A DNA stretch of 64,000 bases from Mesobacterium pallidum (GCF_019966535.1 NZ_JAIMID010000002.1:496001-560000); one strand, 5' to 3'. Positions 10,801 to 17,355 are shown, counted from the first letter of the stretch. Made by a program: numbers and translations. Notes: generated from the sequence alone by a model not told the origin.

Positions 10801-13058
10801 GGGCCGGCCACGAGGTAGAGCCTGTCCTGCAACGCCAGCGTCGGGTCCATCAGGATGCCGAAGCGCAGCGTCAGGTCGCCCTGCCCCTGCACTTGCGCGG
10901 TGCCTGAAAGGTCGATCTCTCCGACGCCGCCAAGGGTTTCCTGGATGCCGACATTCAGCGTCTCGTTGAAGGCCGCGCTGTCGGTCAGCGAAACCTCGAG
11001 CGCGGAACCGTTCAGCTCGACCAGGGCGGAATCGAACAGCGCCTGCAACGCGGCCTGCAGGCTGCCCGGGTCCGAGAAGCTGCTGATCGTGTCGATGGCG
11101 TCCTGAATTTCCTGCGCGAAATCGGCGATGCGCGCCAACTCGTCGCCAAGGACGGGGATGCCCCGGGCAAAGCCGCGCTCGGCCAGCTTGGCCAGCGCCG
11201 AGGGCAGCGCGTTCAGCGCGTCAAGCAGCGTCTGCTCGGACAGCGACTCCCACTGGGTCACGTCAAGGAAGGTGGCCGCGTTGGTGGTGAAGGTGCCGAT
11301 GTCCGACAGGTCCGACCAGGTGGCGGTCAGGTCGCGCGGCAGGCCGGGGATGAAGGCGCTGTCCAGCGGCAGCGTCAGGTCGAGCGAGCCGCCAAGTTCC
11401 GCATAGGCGCCGGCATCGACGATGGAACCATTGAGCGCCAGCAGCGTGATCGTCGGGTCTCCGTCGCCCTGCGCCAGTCGCAGGGTCACGTCGGCATTGG
11501 CCGACCCGCCCGTCACGGTCAGGTCAAGAAAGCCGACCTGCGCCGCCGCGTTGATCCCCGTCAGCGAGGTCTGGATGCGGATCGCCGGCGCGCCGTCGCC
11601 CGCCATCAGGAACAGCGACGGCGTCCCCCCGCGCACGTCCACGCCAAAACCCAGCTGGCCCGACAGGGTCGCGTTGACCCCGGCCACGGTCGCGCTGGCC
11701 TCGAGGTCGATGGCGCCCGACTGCGTCCAGGCCACGTCCACGTCGCCATTGCGCGTGGTCGAAAAGCCGACGTCGAACACCGCCGCGTCATCGCGCCCGT
11801 CGCCGTCGAGGTCGACGCGCCGCAGGCCAAGGTCGGTCAGCGAGGCATGGCTCAGCACCGCCGCGCGCAGCTCGTCGATGTCGGTGAAGCTGCCCAGCCC
11901 GTCCAGCAGCGACTGGATCGAGGCGCCGGGATCGACCATGCCGGCTAGCGAGTCGCCAAAGAACGGCAGGTCGCCCAGCAGGTCGGAGGCGTTGAGGTTG
12001 CCGAGGAACCCGGTCGCCGCGCTGAAGAGGCCGGTGAAATCCCCCTCGGTCACGTCGCCGAAGCCGCCCAGCACGTCCAGCGGGCCCGAGACGTCGGCAT
12101 TGGTCAGGTCGTCCAGCCAGTCCAGCTCGAACAGCTCGGCCGAGCCGAAGCCCGCATCGCCGGTGATGTCGACCGAGGCATCGCCCGACATCTCGACCGA
12201 GGCGCTGAGGCCGATGTCGCCGGTCAGGTCCGCCACGCGCAGGGCCGCGCCCGTGGTGGCGACCGTGGCGGTCGCGTTGACGGACGCGTCCACGTCGGCG
12301 GCAAAGTCCACGAATCCGAAATCGACCGTTGCCGCGAGGTCGGTCATGGTGCCCGTGGCCGAGGCGCTGATCGTGGCCGGCGCCACGTAGAAGCCGGTAC
12401 CGTCGATCCCCAGCTCAAGCTGGATCGTGGCGGAAAACGCCGTACTCACCTGCCCCGTCACGTCAAGGCTGACGCCCAGCCCGCCATCATCGGCCGACAG
12501 GTCCAGCGCCGTGTCGCTGGCCGCGATGGTGCGCGTGATGTCCACGTCAAAGACCGCGTCGGCCCCCGTATGCCCGATCACCACGCTGACGTCGCCAAAG
12601 GCATCGCTGAAGGCGCCGTTCAGCGCCGCCACCAGCTCGTCCCCGGTCGGGTCGATGTCGGTGGCCAGGTAGGTTTCGATCTTGTCGGTCAGGTAGGTTT
12701 GCACCGTGGTCCCGAAATCAACCGCGGTCCCCAGAGTCCGGTTGATGACGGGCACGGATTGCGCCAGCGCCTGGTGGGATTGAAGCGTGCTCGCCCAGGT
12801 CTCGAGCGCCTGCACCCCGGCGGTCAGCGCCGCCGCGTCCCCGGTGAGATCGGCGTTCAGCAGGATGCGCGGCTCCAGCGCCTCCATCTCGGCCTTGCGT
12901 CGCGGCGCGGCCTTTCCGGCCACCGCCTTGCGACGGGGCTTGGACGAATCGGGCAGCGTCAGCCTGATGCCATTCCAGCTTGCCGATGCCTTCGTGAGTG
13001 CTGCGGAGGACGTGCCCCCGAACAATTGGGACCTGCGACCGCTCCAGCGACGTCTCAT
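1..13058 (-). CDS. Giant LEPR-XLL / RTX calcium-binding secreted protein (3' end outside window)
   Basis: The minus-strand frame is open for 4352 codons from ATG 13058 to the window edge. The same frame was checked at both ends (13058 and 2021). AAGGG lies 9 nt before the ATG. Residues 61-67 read LEPRILL followed by NADL, the LEPR-XLL signature found near the N terminus of very large exported bacterial proteins. Residues ~100-2450 are an Asp/Gly/Ala/Leu-rich region of repeated modules. A dense block of GGxGxDxL nonapeptides follows (~2828-3718), which in this family binds calcium and accompanies type I secretion. Next come beta-propeller-like repeats (~3740-4140) and a region resembling a right-handed beta-helix from ~4165. 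A role in adhesion, matrix or surface function is an inference. No type I secretion genes are in the window. Large plus-strand reading frames opposite this gene are compositional shadows. Confidence 0.93.
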   Translation of the reverse strand, partial: MRRRWSGRRSQLFGGTSSAALTKASASWNGIRLTLPDSSKPRRKAVAGKAAPRRKAEMEALEPRILLNADLTGDAAALTAGVQALETWASTLQSHQALAQSVPVINRTLGTAVDFGTTVQTYLTDKIETYLATDIDPTGDELVAALNGAFSDAFGDVSVVIGHTGADAVFDVDITRTIAASDTALDLSADDGGLGVSLDVTGQVSTAFSATIQLELGIDGTGFYVAPATISASATGTMTDLAATVDFGFVDFAADVDASVNATATVATTGAALRVADLTGDIGLSASVEMSGDASVDITGDAGFGSAELFELDWLDDLTNADVSGPLDVLGGFGDVTEGDFTGLFSAATGFLGNLNASDLLGDLPFFGDSLAGMVDPGASIQSLLDGLGSFTDIDELRAAVLSHASLTDLGLRRVDLDGDGRDDAAVFDVGFSTTRNGDVDVAWTQSGAIDLEASATVAGVNATLSGQLGFGVDVRGGTPSLFLMAGDGAPAIRIQTSLTGINAAAQVGFLDLTVTGGSANADVTLRLAQGDGDPTITLLALNGSIVDAGAYAELGGSLDLTLPLDSAFIPGLPRDLTATWSDLSDIGTFTTNAATFLDVTQWESLSEQTLLDALNALPSALAKLAERGFARGIPVLGDELARIADFAQEIQDAIDTISSFSDPGSLQAALQALFDSALVELNGSALEVSLTDSAAFNETLNVGIQETLGGVGEIDLSGTAQVQGQGDLTLRFGILMDPTLALQDRLYLVAGPATSLALGARVTTPAPFTAGASLGPLRVEARNTQVNIAKRNTDGTLDPATDATFTTQLADLGTIDGRTTLRQLLAASGTSVFSTPVVNGKIEASTEIGVTGGVDTVPVSFAWRIDQPATAPTINFDQTDLQNLLPSDIGSLLSSGLLQGNPLDALRQLGPWLDQFAQSASQTALMQTELPLVGKTLAEILDLENGLGSAATAITQFFQNPTAAAEDAATQAADALEALATSALSVVVDRANMYAGMITAAQEQTADLLGVVTNRDLFVMQIGFELSRDLAGEAITFADGTTGFSMDAQLNGDATVQMRLTIGVDLDGLRAAEDAVFLRVDEFNAGVDAQIDTTGGSSLRLGVVDLALGNSSTLSLAAEVTGGVAQPNGTLPAPLTLAEMLGTSAEGLLNLQAGPAQIQGAIVATAGLSGIGSGTAVFTFQGNPLSGEAPTMVMSGTLANELGNFSDLDGDALLSALKAFAGWLSSLSGADFMQAKVPFADASLADLLDWGVALNEQVNELLEDASGFRNFESLDDLVSQLAASAGVPPGGLTSTYTSWNDRLDFVLTLNHTFAGVNAGFDFDQDFAGLASLTSDGSISLTGTGALQVSFGFDLTKVTTALTALAVPPANGRLDPGTRARFSLVLADDSRLEVTLDADRTSTNATVADLAADLQVAVSAALSAGAILPEGGRGPALSPDAIDVDVTGGLLRMTMDSSLGGRMAFATDATDPAHTKLGFGTARDRTTVYLTGDGQLPADGQLDNDAVLRITIGDRPTQTVTVSAASTATNLNRGDLVADINLALHPMNVARQAAGLSTVIANAGTDGVLSLMITDDIDLFVIEPAPTDAGGAAEIGFGTRQEVGAPQALQIATSSILDGLYVDDLLGTATIAVDGALSAAAELGIVNLELTNGVLDFDGAVTLDLVSGTHYLRDITANPSELYTLFTGSDGLSTSVAGSFTADVGLSGPAATLFSLSGSETFGITAPDLFDPGNWDVTFPDLGDLADIRNLSADDVADALIELGQMLVAWFEDSGFGAKIPVIGDSLKDLVALADQFLAAAETFRADPAAGLADLETKLEDILINQIGILADASQLNLTWDSLNAALVFDITLQAQSAASTTFGVDLGDLGVSSLGGLNNISDLVDANASLDLSYDAVAEANLQFGIELSGGTPRSFLGGGSGIELGLWAGGTNLDFELAIGPLGVFVRDGEARISRAAYDSGASDAANRGTLEFGLNPATTRHYIDTLIASGTALRNALQMTSDVVFVVDLPVDFPLEGNNIGAIHIETGDLGEILRKLAAGTNVSGSDFTITAPNFAAEVANMNLLGSFAGIQAGIDLALKTIEDILRGELLGIDLPLIGDQLGDAANFIAQFRANVNQILGGSNGADPGFDALIDAMNTVFGIAPAAIDLEYTEGATVHAWTYGDTFTGNVLDINDVNLVLHLAGVENLASGEIDLDLGMDWLGLEIGGDNGEDASIDVNLDWALDFGFGLSRNSGFYLLSDAGEGDPEFEATLSATLSENFEATGRLGFLEATISTGEGTTEVNGSTHTKDPTGISGSIGLDIGGAPRVNLSSFGSATITPIWNLTANADLDLVVGFGDYAAFPSLTAELAADWSIGSANVDPASIALNNIQLDLGGFIRDTLLPIFEPVLDFLEPIEPLLEILNKPLPLLSDVFGRPVTLIDLAGILFGDNEVVDFIASTVRVLNIVNEARSIANAGYITLAESINLSGANMNAGSSKDAFGSFFTGDNFDVTKLDAGAILSSKANLQSQMSSAGAGGLSRELQGADEIPTGTLSFPILDNPASALGLLFGQDVTLIHYNMPTLSVGFEYRQSIPVWYAPPINLVFGGGLYAGVDLAFGYDTYGARRFIEAGGGVENLDLLASGFYFDDRNGGSEDVPEAWLKGKLFGGASVGFPGLSVGAEAGVSATINFDLHDGIKHLDPGQEQPEGTGDGKVRFGEIAANIAHGGPLCFLDVSGRFAFYLDIVFEYIFSSSSINVLDITLLDFDIPTCIEIDPPELATIEGTDLVLNVGTRGQTHRGGDFTGITEEEYKVTALPSGEYKVEAFGIIQTYGGEGTNITRIIGDFGSGNDTLAMIGDFAFEGGGQVAISIHGGDGDDILRGSEVADSIIGGLGNDTIIGGSGNDTLSGNGVNGAGENEIDGGSGNDLIIGANNADVLRGGADNDTIWGGGGRDVLYGQTGNDQLLGGADEDVIFGEDGLDKLWGGEGDDILIGGSENDTIIGGYDAGVSPTPPLPGQASFLDAEGADGDDFIVGDAALNPFREGQKNLNDDFFAAYKSAANYQPDVDYTFLETALPGISDGADIIVGGVGNDYVAGQGGNDSILGEGGNDVVLGGAGADTIRGAAGADSIDAGSGNDLVEGGALNDTIVGGAGADLLYGQDGNDTMDGGDDNDTMYGGLGADSMLGGRGNDTLYGEDDNDTLRGQEGEDLVLGAAGNDNLAGDAGNDTVWGDVGDDTITGGSGEDSLFGEDGADRIGGGSGADTITGGAQGDTILGDGGNDSIEGNAGADSIHGGDDQDHIFGGVGNDTILGDRGHDTILGEAGADQIQGNDGDDLIRAGDDNDSVSGGAGQDEVYGGTGDDAIHGDAGDDVIYAEAGADTVIGDDGRDVIRGGAGDDVLAGSAGEDLVLGEAGNDSLTGGDDADVLDGAEGDDSLYGGADDDTLLGRAGTDRLEGDDGDDVLRAGSGMQNVLIGGAGGDLMFGADVVAGTGLGDSIVGDAGDDTAYGLAGDDTIHLGEGDNLGYGGRGNDSLTSLTGRDSLHGELGDDSLSGGDGIDSLFGNEGDDEIFGGAGEDHADGGLGADLVQGDAGDDYLYAGGGTGDTVRGNDGEDVLIGSNDGHDVLIGGADADRIEGLGGNDTIQGNAGDDVIDGGEGDDEIEAGFGRDIVDGGADDDLIFGTTSGNDGATDEVDRIFGGTGDDQLFGGAGNDLIFGEAGDDDIIAGPGAGDVVDYGGNGDGAGLGAGSADPVLTPEVPEAPVAQALPGRVVEGGGWSTLSGLPGLELTGANALADSSTATAQANDGRRFAAWLDPRDGGGVRLARLLGDTWVEMDGSVTGAGLAVAGNATLSNLSMAINNNGRPVLAWIETVGGNDRLVAREWNGTGWDALGSGVTLGTAGAVRDLQVVVDGANDPLVVYSTSAGVLSQVFTGSWSAGPVSAANPGGVASFDVAVDSSGDLALVYSTGLGNDAQVRLVTDLGGSWSNRGLVLNAPAHSASVAWLNGDILVAYTEDNGEDGVPDTIGVSRYTGVGFTAQTVTGQAPDAIAATPQIAAKNGAAHLVWQTIRTEGAGSSVELQHRVLQSSSWISLIPGGILNPESLPQTDLVTDLDLSLSNSGTPYVGFSTGQSAGEGVLHRGLVTFSGQMPGAIVTVGSVSAAQLAINTASAGTVVVLSEGSHAGNLTIGTAGVTLIAAGQGTEIAGTVTVTANGVTLSGFAANDVTASGVSDLVLRDLELGGLDLSGNTGTAITRVTVTGATTLGGESGLTLRGSELLGGTQIDAALDGWIEGNHFGGTTALSIQAAVTGAITGNRIAGSSIGLYYDAAAVIYGNTISGATGVTSTVMAEADAFGATGRNSVYGASV
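1905..4577 (-). repeat. RTX (hemolysin-type calcium-binding) nonapeptide array
   Basis: Read on the minus strand, this stretch is an almost unbroken run of nonapeptides such as GGSGNDTLx, GGAGNDLIF and GDAGDDxIx, several dozen copies. About 60 residues of non-repeat sequence interrupt it (about 3880-4085), including a FREGQKNLNDDFFAAYKS segment. In RTX proteins these repeats bind Ca2+ in a parallel beta-roll and fold after export. Confidence 0.93.
6720..11975 (-). repeat. Recurring module with a (I/L)P-x-(I/L/V)-G-(D/K)-x-L hallmark inside the giant protein
   Basis: Six related segments recur at about 11942-11975 (LPFFGDSLAG), 11121-11165 (IPVLGDELARIADF), 10221-10275 (LPLVGKTLAEILDL), 9307-9355 (VPFADASLADLLDW), 7670-7730 (IPVIGDSLKDLVAL) and 6720-6775 (LPLIGDQLGDAANF). 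Each is followed by an amphipathic helix-like stretch and by several hundred residues of Asp/Gly-rich beta-type sequence. A degenerate seventh copy may lie near 5700-5830 (LPLLSDVFGRPVTLIDLAG). Spacing is irregular, from about 0.8 to 1.6 kb, so these look like diverged domains and not exact tandem duplications. Confidence 0.7.
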
Positions 13059-13450
13059 CGTTAAGTACCCTTGCAAAATGGCCTTGCCGGGGAAAAGCGT
13101 TGGGGACCGGTCAAAGCAGCTAAGAATGCAGGTAACCTAGCGGGAACCGACCCGTTCTGGCAAGCCCGCAGGGCCTGTGTCCTATGGGGGAATACCGGTA
13201 TTGGCGTCCCCATGAGGCCCCGCATCGCGCCCGGCCCAGGCTGCCGGTCTGCACAGCTTTTGGCCAGCGCCGGACCCGGCCGCCCGGCCCCCGCACCGGG
13301 CCGCCAGTGCAAAACGCCGCGCGGACAAGGGCTTGCGCAGGCGGGTCAAGAAATCCTCAGCCCGCGGATGCAGGAAGCTTGCTTGTATTCGCCGGCCCGT
13401 TCGGGCGACCTAAGGCCCAAGACAGACCCTTTCGGAAGGACACAGGCACA
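13059..13450. promoter_or_regulatory. Divergent intergenic region with a perfect palindrome
   Basis: This 392-nt gap separates the giant RTX gene (minus) from the flavin reductase (plus). It holds a perfect 12-bp palindrome AATACCGGTATT at 13191-13202, flanked by G-rich and C-rich tracts (GGGG at 13186, CCCC at 13209), and a TTGCGCAG/TCCTCAG direct repeat at 13333-13360. No credible coding sequence is seen here. Confidence 0.6.
13333..13360 (+). promoter_or_regulatory. Candidate LysR-type site upstream of flavin reductase
   Basis: TTGCGCAG (13333-13340) and TCCTCAG (13354-13360) form a direct repeat with a 20-nt period, 91-118 nt upstream of the flavin reductase ATG. Related (T)TCTCAG pairs precede three other units of the island. 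Confidence 0.5.
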
Positions 13451-13942
13451 ATGGGCATCGAGGCAACCGGCGGCGAGATCGACATGGGCAAGTTCTGGCG
13501 CACCCTGGGCGAACGCCCGATCGGCGCCACGCTGGTCACCGCGCAGTCGGCAGATGGCCCCACGGGCTTTCTTGGCCTGTCGGCGGCGCATGTGACGGCG
13601 AACCCGCCGACCATGCTGGTGTCGATCGACAAGAAGACCTCGGCCCTGGCCGGGGTGATCGAGAACGGTCATTTCGCGGTCAACTACCTGCCCGAAGGCT
13701 GCGCCGAGATGGCCAATGCTTTCGGCGGCAAGGGCGAAAAGGTCTTCGAGGACGGCGCCTGGGACACGCTCGCCACCGGCGCGCCGGTCTACACCGAGGC
13801 GCTGGGAGTCTTCGATTGCGAGGTCGAGACGGTCGTGGAACACGGTGACATCTCGATCGTGATCGGCACCGTCAAGGGCATCCGCGCAAAGGGCGAAGGC
13901 GCGCCGTTGATCTTCTTCCGCGGGAAATTCCTGAGCGATTGA
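13451..13942 (+). CDS. Flavin reductase, RutF/HpaC-like (copy 1)
   Basis: A 163-aa protein of the flavin-reductase-like FMN-binding split-barrel family. Family members reduce FMN or FAD with NAD(P)H and pass reduced flavin to a partner monooxygenase. Visible blocks include FWRTLGERPIGATLVTAQ, GLSAAHVTANPPTMLVSIDKKT, NGHFAVNYLPE and the C-terminal FFRGKFLSD. The ATG at 13451 is chosen for the GGAAGGA site 10 nt upstream; an upstream extension to 13184 is Arg/Pro-rich non-coding-like sequence. It faces a minus-strand operon with two RutA-like monooxygenases, the natural users of its product. That it supplies them is inferred. Confidence 0.88.
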   Translation: MGIEATGGEIDMGKFWRTLGERPIGATLVTAQSADGPTGFLGLSAAHVTANPPTMLVSIDKKTSALAGVIENGHFAVNYLPEGCAEMANAFGGKGEKVFEDGAWDTLATGAPVYTEALGVFDCEVETVVEHGDISIVIGTVKGIRAKGEGAPLIFFRGKFLSD

Positions 13943-13992
13943 TTGAGGTTGGCGCAGCGGGGTCGCCCGCCGCGCCGCCGGGGTTGATGAGG

Positions 13993-15255
13993 TTACAGCA
14001 GCGGGGCGACCCGCTGCGCCGCGGCGATCACGCGGCGATCCTCGGCCCGCCGCCCGACCAGCGACACGCCCAACGGCAGATCCTGCCCCGAGACCGGCAG
14101 CGTCATCACCGGCACCTGCAACGCCGTCCACATGGCATTGAAGAGCGGATTGCCCGGCCCCTTCCCCGGCGGTGCAAAGCCTGGGGCCGAGGGGGCGAGG
14201 ATGGCGTCGAACCCCTTCGACATCTCCTCGAACGTCATCCGCAGCCGGGCCAGCGCGTCATAGGCCTCGAACATCTGGCGCGGCGTGTGACCGGCGCGCC
14301 GTTCGACCCGTGCGTGGAAATCGTCGTGCAGCAGCGCGGGCCGCGTCACGGCGAGGTTGAGGAAAGCCGCCGCCCCTTCGGAGTGCATCACGCAGCGGTG
14401 CAGGTCGTCGATGCCGGCAAAGTCCTCGGGCAGATCGAACGGGATCACGTCGGCGACCGGCGCCAGCCGCTCGGCCAGCGTGCCGAACAGCGCCAGCGTC
14501 TCCGGCTCCAGCTTGTCCGCGTAGGGCGTCAGGCACAGGCCCAGCCGCAGCCGCGCACCCGGCGCGGGCGCCTCGGGCAGGCGGTAGACATCGGCGAGCA
14601 GCGCGATGTCCTCCACCGACCGCGCGAAGAGGCCAATGGTGTCGAGGCTGACGGAATAGCGCTTGACCCCCTCGGTCGAGATCAGCCCCCAGCTGGGTTT
14701 CAGCGCCACGTCGCCGCAGAAGGATGCCGGCCGGATGGTCGACCCGCCGGTCTGGGTGCCCAGGCCCAGCGGCACGTGGAAATCCCCCACGGCGGCGGCG
14801 GTGCCCGAGGACGACCCGCCCGGCGTGCGCGTCACGTCATGGGGATTCGCCGTGGCGGCCCAGCGCCCGGCGGCGGCGAATTCGGTCGTGTCGGACTTGC
14901 CCAGCACAATGGCCCCGGCGGCGCGCAGCACCTCGACACAGGGCGCGTCATTGGCGGGGCGGTTGGTGCCATAAAGCGGCGAGTTATGCGTGGTCGGCAG
15001 GTCGCCGGTGTCGATCATGTCCTTGATCGCGATGGGAATTCCGGCCAGCGGACGCGGATCGTCCGGGGCGATGGCGGCGGCCTGCGCCTCCGCCTCGGGG
15101 TTCAGCGTGATCCAGGCGCGCACCTCCTTGTCGCGCGCGGCGATGCGCGCCAGACAGGCTTGCACGAGGTCCAGCGACGTCAGCCGCCCTGCCCGCATCT
15201 CGGCCCGCGCCTCGCTCGCGGTCAGCCGCGCGAGATCGGTCGTCACATCCTTCAT
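13993..15255 (-). CDS. Amidase-signature family hydrolase (copy 1)
   Basis: A 420-aa serine amidase with the Ser-cisSer-Lys triad: Lys78 in IPIAIKDM, cis-Ser in GGSSSG (148-150) and nucleophile Ser172 in TGGSTIRPAS. The family hydrolyses carboxamides, including indole acetamide, allophanate and glutamyl-tRNA. The length fits a stand-alone amidase without the allophanate hydrolase C-terminal domain. It is the last gene of a minus-strand run (MFS, RutA-like, GntR, RutA-like, amidase), 74 nt after the preceding gene. It shares blocks with the amidase at 28925, especially TxTPGGSSSGxAAAV and GLGTQTGGSTIRPASF. Hydrolysis of an amide released by ring cleavage is inferred. Confidence 0.87.
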   Translation of the reverse strand: MKDVTTDLARLTASEARAEMRAGRLTSLDLVQACLARIAARDKEVRAWITLNPEAEAQAAAIAPDDPRPLAGIPIAIKDMIDTGDLPTTHNSPLYGTNRPANDAPCVEVLRAAGAIVLGKSDTTEFAAAGRWAATANPHDVTRTPGGSSSGTAAAVGDFHVPLGLGTQTGGSTIRPASFCGDVALKPSWGLISTEGVKRYSVSLDTIGLFARSVEDIALLADVYRLPEAPAPGARLRLGLCLTPYADKLEPETLALFGTLAERLAPVADVIPFDLPEDFAGIDDLHRCVMHSEGAAAFLNLAVTRPALLHDDFHARVERRAGHTPRQMFEAYDALARLRMTFEEMSKGFDAILAPSAPGFAPPGKGPGNPLFNAMWTALQVPVMTLPVSGQDLPLGVSLVGRRAEDRRVIAAAQRVAPLL

Positions 15256-15329
15256 CGTCCCGTCCTTTCCATGTGCAAACGGGCGGCAAGGGTCCCCGCC
15301 CCGCCGCCCGCCGGGTCAAGCCGTGCTGC

Positions 15330-16412
15330 TCATTCCGCGGCCAGAGCGACCGTTTCGCGCGATTTCATGCGCGGCTGGATTTCCTTGCCGAAGGCGTCGA
15401 GCCCCTCGAGGAAGTCGTCGAAGACCATCATGATGCCCTTGACGCCCGGCACCGCCGCCGCCTCGTCCAGCATCCGGGCGACGCTTTCGTAGGAGCCGAT
15501 GATCGTGCCCATGTTGAAGTTCACCGCGCCTTCCGGAAGGTTGATCGTCGCCGCGGTCGAGTTCGCGCCCGCTGACTGGTCGGCCGCGCCCTGCACGCCC
15601 ATGTAGGCCAGCGCCTCCATGTCCGCGCCCTCGCGGTAGGCGGTCCACTTGGCCTGCGCTTCCTCGTCCGTCTCGCCCGAGATGACCATGAACAGCACGT
15701 AGGCGCCGACGTCTCGCCCGGTCTTGGCGGCGGCGTCCATCAGGCGTTTCGACGTCGGCTCGAACGACGTGGGCGTGTTGACCCCGGTGCCGAGGACGAA
15801 GGAGTAATTCGCGAGGTTCGCGGCGAATTCCATGCCGGTGTCCGACTGGCCGGCGGCCACGATCTCGATCGGGCTCGACGGCGGCGGCGAGAGCTTGCAG
15901 TCTTCCATGGTGAAGTGCTTGCCCTTGAAGTCCGAGGTGCCGGTGTCCCAGAGCTCTTTCATCACGGTGACGTATTCCGTCGCGTACTCATAGCGATAGC
16001 CGAAATACTCGTCGCCCGGCCAGACCCCCATCTGGGTGTATTCGCCCGGCGCCCAGCCGGTCACGATGTTCACGCCGAAGCGGCCCGGCGCCACGCTGTC
16101 GATGGTCGAGGCCATGCGCGCGACGATCGCCGGCGGCAGGGTCAGGATCGCGGTCGAGGCGAAGAGCTTGATCTTGTCCGTCACCGCGGCCAGCGAGGCC
16201 ATCAGCGTGAAGCTTTCCAGGTTGTGATCCCAGAACTCCGTCTCGCCGCCGAAACCGCGCAGCTTGATCATCGAGAGGGCAAAATCCAGCCCGTAACCCT
16301 CGGCCTTCTGCACGATCTGCTTGTTCAGCTCGAAGCTGGGCATGTATTGCGGCGCGGCTTTCGAGATCAGCCAGCCGTTGTTCCCGATCGGGATGAAGAC
16401 ACCCATATCCAT
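15330..16412 (-). CDS. RutA-like flavin-dependent monooxygenase (LLM class), copy 1
   Basis: A 360-aa luciferase-like monooxygenase very close to E. coli RutA. It shares the start [59 protein letters not shown], GRFGVNxVTGW, AGQSDx[10 protein letters not shown] and the end [12 protein letters not shown]. RutA uses FMNH2 and O2 to form a flavin peroxide that opens the uracil ring between N3 and C4. The ATG at 16412 is preferred because GGGGA lies just upstream; an extension to 16466 lacks family similarity. The motif AAGTCCGTACATGT sits about 30 nt upstream. A paralogue lies at 17448-18548 on the other side of the GntR gene. Uracil itself need not be the substrate. Confidence 0.93.
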   Translation of the reverse strand: MDMGVFIPIGNNGWLISKAAPQYMPSFELNKQIVQKAEGYGLDFALSMIKLRGFGGETEFWDHNLESFTLMASLAAVTDKIKLFASTAILTLPPAIVARMASTIDSVAPGRFGVNIVTGWAPGEYTQMGVWPGDEYFGYRYEYATEYVTVMKELWDTGTSDFKGKHFTMEDCKLSPPPSSPIEIVAAGQSDTGMEFAANLANYSFVLGTGVNTPTSFEPTSKRLMDAAAKTGRDVGAYVLFMVISGETDEEAQAKWTAYREGADMEALAYMGVQGAADQSAGANSTAATINLPEGAVNFNMGTIIGSYESVARMLDEAAAVPGVKGIMMVFDDFLEGLDAFGKEIQPRMKSRETVALAAE

Positions 16413-16439
16413 GTCACGATTCCCCGTTGTAACGTGATT

Positions 16440-16453
16440 ACATGTACGGACTT
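16440..16453 (-). promoter_or_regulatory. Candidate GntR operator, AAGTCCGTACATGT
   Basis: This 14-mer (read on the minus strand) lies 28-41 nt before the RutA-like copy 1 start. The identical 14-mer occurs at 23217-23230 upstream of the LysR gene. AAGTCC half-sites also cluster at the GntR promoter. Its position suits control of the RutA-like gene. Confidence 0.55.
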
Positions 16454-16500
16454 TTGCAGTCGCCATTGAGGGAAGCGAGACATTCCGGTCGCACAGTATG

Positions 16501-16526
16501 CAAAACCCGGCGCACTTCGGGTTTTG
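16501..16526 (-). terminator. Hairpin after the GntR gene
   Basis: Arms CAAAACCCG (16501-16509) and CGGGTTTTG (16518-16526) pair perfectly over 9 bp with an 8-nt loop. The hairpin lies between the GntR stop and the next gene. There is no long T-run after it, so it may attenuate and not fully terminate. Confidence 0.5.
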
Positions 16527-16586
16527 CCCGTTTAATGCGCGCCGCAGCGCGGCATTTGCCCCGCTGGAAGCAGGGCGAAAACGCGG

Positions 16587-17342
16587 TCAGGTCGACTGGA
16601 TTCGGGTCTGGTAGGCAAAGGACTCGGCGGGGTAGAACTGCATGGCGAATTCCTGCATCCGCCCGCCCGAGGCGATGTAACGGCGCGACAGGCGCATGCA
16701 GATGTCGCCCTCTTCCCGCCCCAGCGCGCGGGCCACGTGGGCCGGCATGGGGATGGCCCGGATCTCCTGGTGGATCTCGCGGATGCGTTCGCCGGTCGCC
16801 TTCTCGATCAGCATGAACAGCGCAACACGCAACACGTCGATGCTTTCGATCACCGAGCGCAGGCGCGGTTCGAGGTAAACTTCGTTCCAGCACATGGGCT
16901 TGTCCTCTCCGGCGATGAAACGCAGACCGGCCGCATGGTAGTATTTCCGGCCCGGCCGGCAGCCCATCTGCACGGCCAGCTGTCCCCGCGCCTCGATCAC
17001 CTCGCGGTGGCTGAACCGCAGCTCGGTCTCGCGGGCAAAGTCGAACAGGTCGCCCCGCGTCTCGGTGGTGAAGCGGCCGAACATGTCGTCGCGCGCCTGC
17101 TCAACCCGGGTGCCGACGCCCTTGCGGGCCGACACCCGCCCCCGCGCCCGCATCTGCCCGATGGCCTGCCGGACGGTGTGGCGCGAGACCTTGAGCATGG
17201 CCGAAAGGTCCGCCTCGGTCGGCAAGAGCGACCCGACCGGGAAACGCCCCGCGGAAATCTCTTTTTCAAGAAGGGAGGCAACCTGGAGATACAGGGGGGA
17301 GCCGTCGTCCCGGCTTAGGGAAACATCAGAAAAGTCTTCCAT
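16587..17342 (-). CDS. GntR/HutC-family transcriptional regulator with UTRA effector domain
   Basis: A 251-aa regulator. The N-terminal winged helix-turn-helix (residues ~10-75) has the GntR pattern SPLYLQVASLLEKEI, LPTEADLSAMLKVSRHTVRQAIGQM and RKGVGTRV. The C-terminal ~160 residues have UTRA features: YHAAGLRFIAGEDKPMCWNEVYLEP and EIRAIPMPAHVARALGREEGDICMRLSRRYIASGGRMQEF. UTRA domains bind small effectors such as amino-acid or sugar derivatives. The ATG at 17342 is the first ATG in frame; TTG at 17357 is a possible alternative. The gene lies between the two RutA-like genes and its promoter carries repeated AAGTC half-sites, suggesting autoregulation and control of its neighbours. Confidence 0.9.
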   Translation of the reverse strand: MEDFSDVSLSRDDGSPLYLQVASLLEKEISAGRFPVGSLLPTEADLSAMLKVSRHTVRQAIGQMRARGRVSARKGVGTRVEQARDDMFGRFTTETRGDLFDFARETELRFSHREVIEARGQLAVQMGCRPGRKYYHAAGLRFIAGEDKPMCWNEVYLEPRLRSVIESIDVLRVALFMLIEKATGERIREIHQEIRAIPMPAHVARALGREEGDICMRLSRRYIASGGRMQEFAMQFYPAESFAYQTRIQST

Positions 17343-17355
17343 TATCACGCAATTC

